A DNA stretch of 64,000 bases from Acinetobacter genomosp. 15BJ (GCF_000400715.1 NZ_KE007347.1:877680-941679), one strand, 5' to 3'. Counted from the stretch's first letter, positions 19,001 to 27,995 are shown. Numbers and translations: made by a program. Notes: generated by a model from the sequence alone, not told the origin.

Positions 19001-20223
19001 AAAAAGCTGAGCAATGGCTTAACACCATCTTAAACAAATTAGCAGAATCGACAAAGATCAAAGCTCCACCCTCACCTTTAAAGCCTCAAAAGACTGATTT
19101 AACAGCACCAAGCAAAACCAACCCATTTCATTCACGACTCGTACAAAATGTCAGGTTAAATCATGAGCATTCAAATAAAGACATACGCCTATTTGCCTTT
19201 GATATTGAAAACTCAGGAATTACATATGAGGCTGGCGATGCACTTGGTATTTGGCCACAAAACTGCCCTGAGATCGTCAATGAATTATTGAGTGTCACAA
19301 AGTTAGCTGGTGACAGCTCTGTATCAATGGTTGACTTAAAAGGAATGACGTTAAGACAGGCACTTACTGAACGTTTTGAAATTGCGAAGCCACAGTTGAA
19401 CGCTTTAAAACTAATTGCAACAAAAGGCTGTTATCAAAGATTACAGGATTTATTGGACTATCCAGATAAAAGTGAGTTGAAAAAGTGGCTTTGGGGTAAA
19501 CAATTGGTCGATGTTTTGCATGAGTTTCCGATTAAATTGTCAGTAAATGAACTGATTAGCATCTTGCCAAAATTGCAGCCCCGTTTGTACTCGATCGCGT
19601 CAAGTCCAAAGACATATCCAACTCAGATTCATTTAACTGTCTCAGCTGTACGTTATGATTATCAAGGTAATGTACGGAAAGGTGTATCTTCGACATTTCT
19701 CGCTGATCGGGCGGAACAATGCTCAATTCCGATCTTTGTACAAAAGTCAGCATCCTTTCATCCACCTATTGATAGTGAGATACCGCTTATTATGGTTGGG
19801 CCTGGTACAGGAATTGCACCTTTCCGAGGTTTTCTACAAGAACGGCAAGCACTCGGTAAAGACAGTAAAAACTGGTTGTTTTTTGGAGAGCAACAATCGA
19901 GTACAGATTTTTACTATCAAGAGGAACTCAAAAAGTTTCAGAACGACGGTGTATTAACTCGTTTAGATCTCGCCTTCTCTCGTGATCAAGACCAGAAAAT
20001 TTATGTGCAAGATCGTATGCGAGAACAAGGTGCCGAACTCTGGCAATGGCTTGAACAAGGCGCTTATTTCTGTATCTGTGGAGACGCGAGTCGTATGGCA
20101 AAAGATGTAGATGCGGTGCTAAAAGAAATCATCGTGCGACATGGCAACAAATCAGAAGATGAAGCCAATACTTATGTATCGAACATGAGTCGTGATAAAC
20201 GTTATTTAAGGGATGTTTATTAA
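16060..20223 (+). CDS. Assimilatory nitrate reductase fused to a flavodoxin/CPR-type reductase
   Basis: A 1387-residue single chain with two enzymes. Residues 1-710 are a NasA/BisC-type molybdopterin oxidoreductase: CPYCGVGC (C9, C12, C16) plus GRLCTKGS for a 4Fe-4S cluster, SNSRLCMASAG carrying the likely Mo-ligand Cys, and a molybdopterin dinucleotide-binding domain (FVLNTGRLQHQWHTMT). After a linker, residues about 845-990 are a flavodoxin domain (ITLLWASQTGNSEN for FMN). The rest is a cytochrome P450 reductase-like FAD/NADPH module (LYSIASSPKTYP, VGPGTGIAPFRGF, FCICGDASRMAKDV), ending RYLRDVY. This lets NADPH feed electrons straight to the Mo site, so no separate NasB/NasC or ferredoxin would be needed. 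Such fused proteins are known in Acinetobacter. No nitrite reductase or nitrate transporter gene is next to it. Confidence 0.93.
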   Translation: MADSIKTVCPYCGVGCGMVLQVENGQVVKLSGDKEHPTNYGRLCTKGSSADKALRNSGRMEKAYVRKQRTDERVAYTSDLAITQTAQRLRQIIDRHGPNAVSFYVSGQMSIEAQYLINKLSKGFIGTNNIESNSRLCMASAGSGYKLSLGADGPPGSYQDFDHADVFFVIGANMADCHPILFLRLMDRVKAGAKLIVVDPRRNATADKAHLFMQIKPGTDLILLNGLLHLLCKNNHLDHEFIQEYTEGWEQMPEFLDEYTPAYVANKTGIEEEKIRQAAQWMGEAKEFMSCWTMGLNQSTHGTWNTNAICNLHLATGKICRLGSGPFSLTGQPNAMGGREMGYMGPGLPGQRSVLVEKDRDFIEELWHIPKGTLSTNLGKGTIDMFERMKTGEIKACWIICTNPVATVANRKTVIEALEAAELVITQDAFLDTETNRYADIMLPAALWAEAEGVMINSERNMTLMQKAIEPPGDALADWQIISRIACEMGYVDAFSYSSASEIFDEICLCSNPKTGYDLRGASHARLKETPLQWPCPPLDQPNGSNDRHPIRYLNDGISQKLLAPEEHKAKPRLIFPTERTKGVFFARPHLDPAEMPDQDFPFVLNTGRLQHQWHTMTKTGKIPMLNKLNAGPFVEIHPEDAANLNIKDKQSVEIRSRRGKAVLPAVVTDRVLAGNCFAPFHWNDFFGEDLAINAVTNDAIDPISQQPEFKVCAVSLTPVAPTETLLVAEALKHQKSTVQNSIITDTADSVAGIFQSTDMSKLNVFATSLGIETVSPPCFDDAEKIYLAGFIAALQSLPVSPNSMPTLPMNAPISDQAKLWLNGMLAGLYSRAPLNPHELALSKKTEAQKPKITLLWASQTGNSENLAEGFSQKIKQAGYDVNFQEMSNFSIDQLEKTDHLLCISSTFGDGDAPDNGQNFWSDLTNKADIKLDHLNYSVLALGDPNYDQFCGHGKKLDQKLAELGASRIFDRIDCDTDFQEKAEQWLNTILNKLAESTKIKAPPSPLKPQKTDLTAPSKTNPFHSRLVQNVRLNHEHSNKDIRLFAFDIENSGITYEAGDALGIWPQNCPEIVNELLSVTKLAGDSSVSMVDLKGMTLRQALTERFEIAKPQLNALKLIATKGCYQRLQDLLDYPDKSELKKWLWGKQLVDVLHEFPIKLSVNELISILPKLQPRLYSIASSPKTYPTQIHLTVSAVRYDYQGNVRKGVSSTFLADRAEQCSIPIFVQKSASFHPPIDSEIPLIMVGPGTGIAPFRGFLQERQALGKDSKNWLFFGEQQSSTDFYYQEELKKFQNDGVLTRLDLAFSRDQDQKIYVQDRMREQGAELWQWLEQGAYFCICGDASRMAKDVDAVLKEIIVRHGNKSEDEANTYVSNMSRDKRYLRDVY

Positions 20224-20275
20224 TAAAACTAGAATAGTATTGTTCTAAATAGTTTTATAGCCTTACAAAAATTTA

Positions 20276-20304
20276 AGGGTGGATTTTACTAGATAACCCA
20301 CCCT
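20276..20304 (+). terminator. Possible terminator after the nitrate reductase gene
   Basis: AGGGTGG pairs with CCACCCT across a 15-base loop about 50 bp after the stop. There is no T-run, so it is a weak candidate. A second stem (ATAAAACT/AGTTTTAT) lies directly after the stop codon. Confidence 0.45.
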
Positions 20305-20371
20305 GAACATAAAATTTAGTAATTATTTTAGCGAAAATATTTCTACTCATTCCAGATTAAAATGTACACAT

Positions 20372-20605
20372 TTAACCTTTCGAAGCTAATAGTTCTTCAA
20401 TTTCTTTCTTATCAAAACCTCGTTCTACAAATATTGAAAAAATTATTTTCTGCATTTTTTTTGAACATTTGTGATACTTATTAATTAATACGTCAGTATC
20501 AATGGTTTGTAAGTCATACTTTACAAATAATTCATCTGTAAGTTCATTATTCATGATGACATCTTTAGGGTCTAAATCTTTAGGCATATTCAACTCGCGA
20601 AGCAT
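20372..20605 (-). CDS. Small acidic protein of unknown function
   Basis: Up to 77 residues; a start at the second Met (20587) would give 71. The sequence is charged and predicted helical (LDPKDVIMNNELTDELFVKYDL... FDKKEIEELLASKG), with one Cys and no signal peptide. I do not recognise a family. It lies alone between the nitrate reductase and a TonB receptor gene. Codon use looks normal, so it is plausible, but there is no other support. Confidence 0.45.
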   Translation of the reverse strand: MLRELNMPKDLDPKDVIMNNELTDELFVKYDLQTIDTDVLINKYHKCSKKMQKIIFSIFVERGFDKKEIEELLASKG

Positions 20606-20953
20606 CCTAATTTAATGGATTAATTTTTTAACAAACACAGCTTGATGGGTCTGAAAAGTAAAGATAAATTAAATTAAACTTAAAGTAACGTAAAAAAACC
20701 GTAAATTTTTAAAAAAATATAATAAACAAATACTTATACATTGATTTCATCTATTTTTTGATTAAATTAATGAAAATAACTCAAAATATAAAACTTTTGA
20801 CCTGCTTTAAGCGATTTTTAAAGCAGTATCTTGCAGTTTTTTCTTATTGGTTGGTAATGCTACTTTTAGAACAAGATATCTTCATGGTTTAGCTCTTTCG
20901 TCATATTTTATTTTTAAAAGAAAGAAAAGGTACAGCTTATTAATATTCAAAAA
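20606..20953. other. AT-rich intergenic region
   Basis: No gene seen. A CTGCTTTAA/TTTAAAGCAG stem lies at 20802-20826. The promoter of the small leftward gene must lie at the left side of this stretch. Confidence 0.4.
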
Positions 20954-20992
20954 TAGCACCACCAACGCGACGGGTTGTGGTAGATGGTGCTA
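20954..20992 (-). terminator. Terminator after the FecA-type receptor gene
   Basis: TAGCACCA pairs with TGGTGCTA, with inner pairing, and on the minus strand the stem is followed by a TATTTTTG run. It lies about 45 bp past the receptor stop codon. Confidence 0.7.
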
Positions 20993-21038
20993 GAGGGTTT
21001 ATCTAATATATAACTTCCTGCGAATTAGATGCGTCCAT

Positions 21039-23483
21039 TTACCAGTTTATTTTTAAACCGAGTGAACCATTCAACGCCTCACCCAAATTTCCAGCCCCAT
21101 ATCCACCACCTGCCCAATACTTTTTATTGAATAAATTGTTGATATTGGCATTCAGTACCGCATCATACTTATTGAGTTTAAAATTATAAGATGTTCCCAA
21201 ATTCACAAGTGTATAAGCTGGGACTTTCATTTGATTGGTATTGGTAATGTATGAAGATCCATTATAACGAACGTTCCCATGTACACTTAAGCCTTCAACC
21301 ATGGGAAAACTATACTCAGCACTGGAAACAGCTTGCCATTTTGCTGCAAATGCAGGGCTATTGCCTTCAATAGCTTTATTTTCATCAGATACACGATTAA
21401 TTTCACCGTCTAAACGAAGTAGCCCCAAACCTAACTTTAATTGATCGGATGGTTTATATGTCCCATTCATTTCCCACCCTTGATACGTCGTCAGACCATC
21501 TTGAGTCAAATATTTTAAGCTATTGCGAATAACATCCATCGCTTCTACACGCTGAACTTTAAATAAAGCTGAGCTCAAGCTAAATTGATCAAGATCATAT
21601 TTAAATCCAACTTCATACTGTTTACTGACTGTTGCATCAAGTTGTTCACCTGCATTGGCATACGGCGATTCAATACGTTGTCCCCGTTCAATTCCTTCAA
21701 CATAACTCCCATAGATAGTCGCATCTGGAATTGGTTTATAAATCAAAGCAGCAGTAGGCGTCGCCTTTTTAGTGCTATAGCCATTTTCAGAGCCACTTGC
21801 TGCTTCATTATCAAAATAGGTATAACGCACACCGAGAATAGCTTGCCATTGCGAACCAAAATGGAGGGTATCGCTTAAGAAACCATAAGTCTGACTCTCT
21901 GGCGTACTTTCGGATGATAAATAAAAATTAGGCGTATGCGTTATTTTGTAATCAGGTTTTCGGTAGATATTACCCTTAAAATAATCACCCCAGAAAAATT
22001 CTGAATATTTATCAAAATTTCGGATATAACCAGTACCCGCGACCAGTTCATGCTGAATTGATCCAGTTTGGATATTCCCTGTCACTTGCAACTGATTTAA
22101 GAAGTACTGTGATAAACCCGCGAAGCTATATAAATTCCCTTCGTAATCGCCTTGCTCATTCGCAAGGCTGGCAAATATTTTATTTGATAGGTGTTTCTTG
22201 CGGGTGTAGCCAAAGTCATATTTGGCAGTCCAGTCATCATTGATCTTCCACTTTAAATTTGTAGAAGCAACCAACGTCGCTGTTTTATAATAAGAACCAT
22301 CTATGTTGATATGATCATAGTCATAATTGATTTTGGGTAGGTTTCCATTACTGCCAATTACATCATAGCTATCAATATAAAACTGAATTGGCTCATGTTT
22401 TCGATTGTTATATTCGTAAATAACATTACTTTCCCACGTTAAATCCTCTGTGAGTTGCTTATCGAATGCAAATGATGTCACAAAGCGACTATTGTCTGTT
22501 TCATTATAGGCGGTGCCTGTATCGCCCCCTAGCGTGAAACGATAGTCTATATCCAGACTGTCCAAATGATTACTATTATCGACATAAGCAGAAAATAAAC
22601 TCGAATTTCGATAATCAAGCTGTAGACTACTTTTTGGTGTTGCTGTTGGGCGTTTTGTTTGATAACTGATGGCTCCTCCAGGTGTTCCAAAGCCATACAT
22701 AAAGCCAGTCAACCCTTTTAAAGCGGTAACACTTTCAGCAACCTCAACGGGGAAATCGCCTCCCCAAGATAAATATACAGGAACACCATCCACATAATAG
22801 TTGCGGACACCTAATCCACGAATTTGGGTGCCCCACCAATCGGTGGACATAGAATTGGTTGGCGTATAAACAGATGCATCATTGGCAAAAATCTGTCCTA
22901 TCGATTTTGCACCTCGTTTTTCAATATCACTACTTTCAACAACAGTTATAGAAAAAGGGGTATCTAGTATCGACTTATTTCCCAAAACACCCGATTGAGT
23001 CTGCTTTTTTAATCCACGAGGCTGGTCTTGCGCAGAAACACTAATCACAGGAAGTTGAGAAGCATCTGTCGATTGTTCTGTACCATTTACCGCAATATTT
23101 TTAAGCTGCCCAACTTCGCGAATTTGTTTAGGTTGTTGCGAAGTATTTTTAATTTTTTCAATGCTCCAACCACCATGGTCTTGCTGAACCAATTGTAATT
23201 TTGTGCCTTTTAAAAGCTGTTCAAATCCTTCACTGATGCTATAAGAACCCGCTAGCCCCTGTGTATGTAGCCCCTTAGTTAAGTTGGGATCAAATGATAA
23301 TGCGACCCCAGATTGCATTGCAAAACTGGATAATGCTTGTCCTAACTGCCCTGATCGAATCTCGTAGTGCTGTTGCGTTTTCTTATCGGCAGCAAATGTT
23401 GTGGCTGAAATACCGCATATAGCACTGAGTATTGCGATCCCAATTGCTTTTGTGAGCACCGTTTTTCCCTGTTGAGCGTACAT
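21039..23483 (-). CDS. TonB-dependent siderophore receptor with STN signalling domain (FecA/FpvA type)
   Basis: An 814-residue outer-membrane protein. Signal peptide about residues 1-31 (ISATTFA|ADKK). An STN (secretin/TonB short N-terminal) domain follows (YEIRSGQLGQALSSFAMQSG, about 41-115), which contacts an anti-sigma factor in the periplasm. The plug domain follows (GNKSILDTPFSITVV, FGTPGGAISYQTKRP), then a 22-strand barrel ending LGLKINW. The STN domain matches the FecR and FecI genes just upstream on the same strand, so ligand binding should switch on its own transcription. No siderophore synthesis genes are near, so it probably takes up a foreign siderophore; which one cannot be told. 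Confidence 0.92.
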   Translation of the reverse strand: MYAQQGKTVLTKAIGIAILSAICGISATTFAADKKTQQHYEIRSGQLGQALSSFAMQSGVALSFDPNLTKGLHTQGLAGSYSISEGFEQLLKGTKLQLVQQDHGGWSIEKIKNTSQQPKQIREVGQLKNIAVNGTEQSTDASQLPVISVSAQDQPRGLKKQTQSGVLGNKSILDTPFSITVVESSDIEKRGAKSIGQIFANDASVYTPTNSMSTDWWGTQIRGLGVRNYYVDGVPVYLSWGGDFPVEVAESVTALKGLTGFMYGFGTPGGAISYQTKRPTATPKSSLQLDYRNSSLFSAYVDNSNHLDSLDIDYRFTLGGDTGTAYNETDNSRFVTSFAFDKQLTEDLTWESNVIYEYNNRKHEPIQFYIDSYDVIGSNGNLPKINYDYDHINIDGSYYKTATLVASTNLKWKINDDWTAKYDFGYTRKKHLSNKIFASLANEQGDYEGNLYSFAGLSQYFLNQLQVTGNIQTGSIQHELVAGTGYIRNFDKYSEFFWGDYFKGNIYRKPDYKITHTPNFYLSSESTPESQTYGFLSDTLHFGSQWQAILGVRYTYFDNEAASGSENGYSTKKATPTAALIYKPIPDATIYGSYVEGIERGQRIESPYANAGEQLDATVSKQYEVGFKYDLDQFSLSSALFKVQRVEAMDVIRNSLKYLTQDGLTTYQGWEMNGTYKPSDQLKLGLGLLRLDGEINRVSDENKAIEGNSPAFAAKWQAVSSAEYSFPMVEGLSVHGNVRYNGSSYITNTNQMKVPAYTLVNLGTSYNFKLNKYDAVLNANINNLFNKKYWAGGGYGAGNLGEALNGSLGLKINW

Positions 23484-23578
23484 GTTTTCCCCTCGTCATT
23501 AACAATGATGTGTTCCTTATCATCTATGCCAGTTGAGAATCAAAATCAGCTCATAAAAAATGATTTTTTTTCTGTTAT

Positions 23579-24529
23579 TTATTCTTCGGCTTGAATATGG
23601 GTGAAATAACCACCTACATACTGCTTAATTTTGAGATCATACGTCTGTGCAAGCATTGCATAGACTTTCTCTAAATGATCAATTGGATAGGTTCCTGATA
23701 TTTTAATATTTTCAACATCAGTATTGGTTCGTATCATGCCTTTTTGATAAGGTTGTAAACGAGCGACAAACTCCTTTAAGCTCATTTCATTCACCATTAA
23801 AAAACCCTTGGTCCATGCAATACTGCTTTCCTCGTAGTTTTTTGTTTTATCTATCGCATGCGCATTAAAGCTCAGCTGTTGTTCTGCTTCAACAATCTGA
23901 TTTTGCTTTGATTTCTGAGCTGAAACACGAACTTTTCCTTGTGTCACAGTAACCATTGAATATTCAGGTGTCATTTTCACCATATATTTTGTTCCCAAGG
24001 CTTGTGCGGAGCCTTGTGGAGTATTTACTACAAATGGGCGATTAAGTTGGTCATGTCGAGTTTCAATCCAGATTTCACCTTTGCGTAAAATAATGGTTCG
24101 TTGCTGCTCTGTATATTCAACATCTATGGCAGAAGCGGCATTCAGTAAGATGATTCCTCCATCTGGCAAGGTAATACTTTTTCGATCACCAGTGCCGCTG
24201 CGATAGTCAGCAAACCATTGCATCTGTTGACTGCTAAAATACAAGCTTGAACATAATGGAACAAATGCCAATAACCATAAATATTTTTTATAATTCTGCT
24301 TTGATGAATAACTCACTTTTTGTACGACAGGTATTACAAGATCGATCGGAACATCTGAAAATTTTGTTTGTAGTAATAACGCCTTCTCCCAAACCTTTTG
24401 ATGCACTGCACTCTGTAACTGCCATTGCTGCAGTTGTTCAATTTCATCCGATGAAAGCTCGCTTTCTTGCATACGTATGAGCCATTCAATCGCTTGCTCT
24501 AAAATTTGTTGTTTATCCAAATTGGACAT
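23579..24529 (-). CDS. fecR: FecR-type anti-sigma factor
   Basis: A 316-residue protein. The N-terminal about 70 residues (EQAIEWLIRMQESELSSDEIEQLQQW) are the cytoplasmic sigma-binding DUF4880 part; one membrane helix lies at about 85-100 (YLWLLAFVPLCSSLYF). The periplasmic FecR domain follows (DYRSGTGDRKSITLPDGGII, TPQGSAQALGTKYMV), then a DUF4974-like C-terminal part (ISGTYPIDHLEKVYAMLAQTY) that meets the STN domain of the receptor. It starts four bases after the fecI stop and lies 95 bp before the receptor gene, so the three form one signalling set. Confidence 0.92.
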   Translation of the reverse strand: MSNLDKQQILEQAIEWLIRMQESELSSDEIEQLQQWQLQSAVHQKVWEKALLLQTKFSDVPIDLVIPVVQKVSYSSKQNYKKYLWLLAFVPLCSSLYFSSQQMQWFADYRSGTGDRKSITLPDGGIILLNAASAIDVEYTEQQRTIILRKGEIWIETRHDQLNRPFVVNTPQGSAQALGTKYMVKMTPEYSMVTVTQGKVRVSAQKSKQNQIVEAEQQLSFNAHAIDKTKNYEESSIAWTKGFLMVNEMSLKEFVARLQPYQKGMIRTNTDVENIKISGTYPIDHLEKVYAMLAQTYDLKIKQYVGGYFTHIQAEE

Positions 24530-24533
24530 GAGT

Positions 24534-25049
24534 TTAGAGATCCTCAGCAGCCAACATTGCTTTCAGACAATGAAGGTAAGCTCGCTGAATATTGCGTTTG
24601 ACAGTACTGACTGAAATATCCAAGCGATCTGCGATTTCTTGATATTTTAATTTTTCTAACTGAGCATACAAAAATGTTAGAACCACGCTATAAGGTAACT
24701 CAGCTAATAACGCCATAACCTCTAATAAGGTTTCAATAATTATGATTTGATGCTCTGGTGATGGTTGTTGTATTTCAGGTTGCTCGATTAAAACCTCAAG
24801 ATAAGCGCGTTCTACCTCCTTGCGTTGTAACCAGTTCACCATAAGCCCTTTTGCGATATTGACAAGATAGGCTCTGGGTTGCTGAAACTCTAATTGTTGT
24901 TGTCGCGCTAACACACGCAGAAAAGTATCTTGAGCCAAGTCTGCAGCATCTGCAGAGTTTCCTAGTTTTTTATATAACCAGTGATAAATCCATGTGTGAT
25001 GCTGCTGGTATAGCATTGTAATTTGCTGGTCTATCGCAGGAGATGACAT
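24534..25049 (-). CDS. fecI: FecI-like ECF sigma factor
   Basis: About 171 residues from the ATG at 25049; ATG 25061 or TTG 25073 would add 4 or 8 codons, but the TTG lies inside the Fur-like box. Sigma region 2 is visible (TWIYHWLYKKLGNSADAADLAQDTFLRVL), as is region 4 (YQEIADRLDISVSTVKRNI, a helix-turn-helix that reads the -35 box). It would direct RNA polymerase to the receptor gene when released by FecR. A Fur-like box overlaps its promoter, so it should be made only when iron is short. Confidence 0.92.
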   Translation of the reverse strand: MSSPAIDQQITMLYQQHHTWIYHWLYKKLGNSADAADLAQDTFLRVLARQQQLEFQQPRAYLVNIAKGLMVNWLQRKEVERAYLEVLIEQPEIQQPSPEHQIIIIETLLEVMALLAELPYSVVLTFLYAQLEKLKYQEIADRLDISVSTVKRNIQRAYLHCLKAMLAAEDL

Positions 25050-25072
25050 AAAATACGCCATTCGGTTATACA

Positions 25073-25091
25073 AATAATAATTATTATCATT
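25073..25091. promoter_or_regulatory. Fur-like box in front of fecI
   Basis: AATAATAATTATTATCATT resembles the GATAATGATAATCATTATC consensus, with most of the A/T-rich core kept. It lies directly upstream of the sigma factor start. Confidence 0.6.
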
Positions 25092-25258
25092 TAAAGTCTT
25101 TCTAAATTCAATTGTAATTTATGACTAAACTTTTCTCCCTGCTTCCATATTGAAATTATGATTCAATTCTTTTTTATTTTCGCCCAATTTTAAACAAAGG
25201 AACATTGTGCTTCTTTGTTCTGCTATGTAATTGAGATTTTGATCTTTAATAAATAACT

Positions 25259-25858
25259 TTATGTTTTTAAAAGATATTGATCTAGGTTTTTAAGCGCCAC
25301 ACTGATGTTTGATAATAGTATTTGTTCTGAATAACCATCTCTGGCCTGTACAGATAGACCATGTAGAACCAGCCCATAATATTGCCCTAACTGTTCAGGA
25401 TCACTGTCATGCTTGAGTTGCCCCTGCAACTTTGCCTGTTCAAAACGTTGAATTAGACTTTCGACGCGTTCAATACGTTGCTGTTTCATCCAATCTAAAA
25501 GGTTCTGGTTCTCTTCGCTTAATGCACTTGCTGCAGAGACAACCATACAACCATAAGCGTGGTTCACTTGCGTATAAAGTTTTATCGCATCTTGAAATAA
25601 TTGATTGATTGCCGCTTTAATATCTTGCTGTTGCAATGCTTGGACGGCAAATCCACCTTCATTTTCTTCGTAATGTTTAACAGCCTCTCTGAAAAGAGCT
25701 TCTTTTGAACCAAATGCTTTGTATATACGTGCTGAAGCAATACCCAAAACCTCAACTAAATCTGACATGGATGTTCCTTCATAGCCATGCTGCCAGAAAA
25801 AATCTCGTGCTTTGACCAACGCTTTTTCTCTATCAAATTCTCTTGGTCGACCGGCCAT
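25259..25858 (-). CDS. TetR/AcrR family regulator
   Basis: A 199-residue protein from the ATG at 25858, which gives MAGRPREFDREKALVKARDFF, the usual start for this group; 23 upstream codons are open but lysine/phenylalanine-rich and unlikely to be translated. The helix-turn-helix is YEGTSMSDLVEVLGIASARIYKAFGSKEALF. The C-terminal domain resembles the TetR_C group with a Cys (AYGCMVVSAA) at about residue 108. It is divergent from an isomerase-hydrolase gene cluster, which is its likely target. Confidence 0.88.
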   Translation of the reverse strand: MAGRPREFDREKALVKARDFFWQHGYEGTSMSDLVEVLGIASARIYKAFGSKEALFREAVKHYEENEGGFAVQALQQQDIKAAINQLFQDAIKLYTQVNHAYGCMVVSAASALSEENQNLLDWMKQQRIERVESLIQRFEQAKLQGQLKHDSDPEQLGQYYGLVLHGLSVQARDGYSEQILLSNISVALKNLDQYLLKT

Positions 25859-25900
25859 AGTGTTTCTTTTTTCAAATTTAGTATTTTTTATTATTAATCG

Positions 25901-25914
25901 GAAAAATATTTTTC
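25901..25914. promoter_or_regulatory. Palindrome in the divergent TetR/isomerase promoter region
   Basis: GAAAAATATTTTTC is a perfect 14-bp palindrome, 43 bp upstream of the TetR ATG and 126 bp before the isomerase-like gene. It is a candidate operator, though such AT-rich palindromes are easy to find by chance. Confidence 0.35.
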
Positions 25915-26039
25915 GCAAATAAATCAATATGATTTGTTGTATCTAAAACCAATTGTCGACATTCATTTTAAAAAATAAGTTGTTTTTAAATCATATAAAG
26001 CCTATTGTTTGTCGATCAACAACTAATCGAGTTTCAAAG

Positions 26040-27092
26040 ATGCAAACAATCAAAGGCCCAAGTATTCATCTCGCGCAGTTCAGTGATAATGTTTTTCCAT
26101 TCAATAATTTAGCAAGTATTGCCGCATGGGTTGCGGAGAATGGCTTCAAAGCTGTTCAACTTCCTGCTTGGGATAAACGATTATTTGATGTCAATTTAGC
26201 AGCTGAAAGTCAGAATTATTGTGATGAGATCAAAGGCATTTTAGATCAAAACGGTTTGCAAATTAGTGAGTTAAGCACGCATATATTTGGTCAATTAATG
26301 GCGGTTCATCCTGCTTATGATGCGTTATGTGATGGTTTTGCACCCGCATATTTGCATGGCAAACCAACAGAAAGAACCCAATGGGCTGAACAACAAATGT
26401 TAGCTTCGGTTCAAGCTTCTGCACGTTTAGGGCTACATGATATGGGAACTTTCTCTGGTTCTTTAGCATGGCCTTATATCTTTCCCTTCCCCCAACGTCC
26501 TGAAGGGTTGATCGAAACAGCTTTTGATGAACTTGCGCGCCGTTGGACTCCCATCTTAAATACCTGTGATGAATACGATGTCAATCTTTGCTATGAGATT
26601 CATCCTGGTGAAGATCTGCATGATGGCATTAGCTTTGAAATGTTTTTAGAACGTACCAATCATCACCCACGTTGTCAGATCTTGTTTGACCCTAGCCATT
26701 TTATTCTTCAACAACTGAACTACTTAGAATACTTAGATATCTACAAGGACTTCATTCGTATGTTCCATGTAAAAGATGCTGAGTTCACACCTACAGGTCG
26801 TCAAGGCATGTACGGTGGCTATCAAAATTGGGGCGATCGAGCCGGCCGCTTCCGTTCTACAGGTGATGGTCAAGTTGATTTTAAATCGATTTTCTCAAAA
26901 TTAGCGCATAACGACTATCAGGGTTGGGCAACTTTAGAATGGGAATGTTGTCTAAAAAATAAAGATGATGGTGCACGCGAAGGTGCTGAATTTATTAAAC
27001 AAAATATTATCCATGTGACCGACAAGATATTTGATGACTTTGCAGCTGCGCCAGTGAATCAATCACAAATCAACCAATTATTGGGCATTTAA
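26040..27092 (+). CDS. Sugar phosphate isomerase/epimerase-like TIM-barrel protein
   Basis: A 350-residue protein from the ATG at 26040; the 29 open codons before it look non-coding. The AP-endonuclease-2/xylose-isomerase-like barrel is recognised from IAAWVAENGFKAVQLPAW near the start and the metal-site strands CYEIHPGEDLHDG (Glu, His), ILFDPSHF (Asp, His), MFHVKDAEF (His, Asp) and ATLEWECCL (Glu). These acidic and His residues would bind one or two divalent metals. The substrate is unknown; family members isomerise or epimerise sugars or dehydrate inositol derivatives. It begins a run of four genes on one strand with two alpha/beta hydrolases and a SnoaL-like protein. Confidence 0.82.
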   Translation: MQTIKGPSIHLAQFSDNVFPFNNLASIAAWVAENGFKAVQLPAWDKRLFDVNLAAESQNYCDEIKGILDQNGLQISELSTHIFGQLMAVHPAYDALCDGFAPAYLHGKPTERTQWAEQQMLASVQASARLGLHDMGTFSGSLAWPYIFPFPQRPEGLIETAFDELARRWTPILNTCDEYDVNLCYEIHPGEDLHDGISFEMFLERTNHHPRCQILFDPSHFILQQLNYLEYLDIYKDFIRMFHVKDAEFTPTGRQGMYGGYQNWGDRAGRFRSTGDGQVDFKSIFSKLAHNDYQGWATLEWECCLKNKDDGAREGAEFIKQNIIHVTDKIFDDFAAAPVNQSQINQLLGI

Positions 27093-27110
27093 GACCTAGA
27101 ACGAGAAATA

Positions 27111-27995
27111 ATGATGACAACGTACACTGAAAAATTATCAAATCAATTTAATCATCACTACATCCATATTGAAGGTAAAAAATTACATTACGTATCCGCA
27201 GGAAATGGTCCTGTTGTTTTACTTATTTCGGGGTGGCCTCAAACATGGTATGCATGGCGACATGTCATGGCCAAACTGGCTCAGCATGGTTATCAAGCAA
27301 TTGCGGTTGATCCACCTGGAACAGGATATTCAGCTCCACTGGATGGTCAATACGATACTGGACGCATTGCCACAATTCTATCTAGCTTGATGTCTGAACT
27401 TGGACATCATAGCTATGCCATTATTGGGCATGATATCGGGATGTGGGTTGGCTATGCACTCGCCTGCGACTTTCCTGAATCAGTCACTCGTCTTGCAGTC
27501 ACAGAAGCTGTAATTCCAGGGTTGGCTCCACCGCCCCCAATTTTTGTTTCACCTGAAGAAAATATTTTTCTATGGCATTTTATGTTTAACCAGATTAGCG
27601 ATTTGCCTGAAGCTTTAGTGATGGACCGTGAAGAAACCTATCTCAATTATATTTTTGATAAATGGTCATGGCATCGAGATAAAGTTGCTGCTGAAACATA
27701 TATCGAAGCGTACAAGGTTTCAGGGCGTTTAACAGCAGGTTTTAATTACTATCGAGCTATCCCTGAAACTATTCGCCAAAATAAAATAAGGGAAGCAAAG
27801 ACTTTAAACATGCCCGTATTTGCAATCGGTGCCGAGCATGCCACAAATGATGCGCCTTATGAAACCATGAAAAAAGTGAGTACTCAGTTATCTAGTGCAA
27901 TTGTCAAGGATTGTGGACATTTCATTATGGAAGAACAACCAGAAGTATTTTGTTCATTGATTCTTAATTTTTTACAGCAGGAAAAAGCAAGATGA
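27111..27995 (+). CDS. Alpha/beta hydrolase with Asp nucleophile (epoxide hydrolase/dehalogenase-like)
   Basis: A 294-residue soluble protein. The oxyanion motif is ISGWPQTWYAWR. The nucleophile elbow reads GHDIGMWVG, with Asp in the position usually held by Ser, as in epoxide hydrolases and haloalkane or fluoroacetate dehalogenases. The catalytic His lies in KDCGHFIMEEQPE near the end. A cap domain fills about residues 140-220. ATG 27111 and 27114 are both possible starts. It is 18 bp after the isomerase-like gene and its stop overlaps the next gene by four bases (ATGA), so the genes are co-translated. Confidence 0.87.
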   Translation: MMTTYTEKLSNQFNHHYIHIEGKKLHYVSAGNGPVVLLISGWPQTWYAWRHVMAKLAQHGYQAIAVDPPGTGYSAPLDGQYDTGRIATILSSLMSELGHHSYAIIGHDIGMWVGYALACDFPESVTRLAVTEAVIPGLAPPPPIFVSPEENIFLWHFMFNQISDLPEALVMDREETYLNYIFDKWSWHRDKVAAETYIEAYKVSGRLTAGFNYYRAIPETIRQNKIREAKTLNMPVFAIGAEHATNDAPYETMKKVSTQLSSAIVKDCGHFIMEEQPEVFCSLILNFLQQEKAR

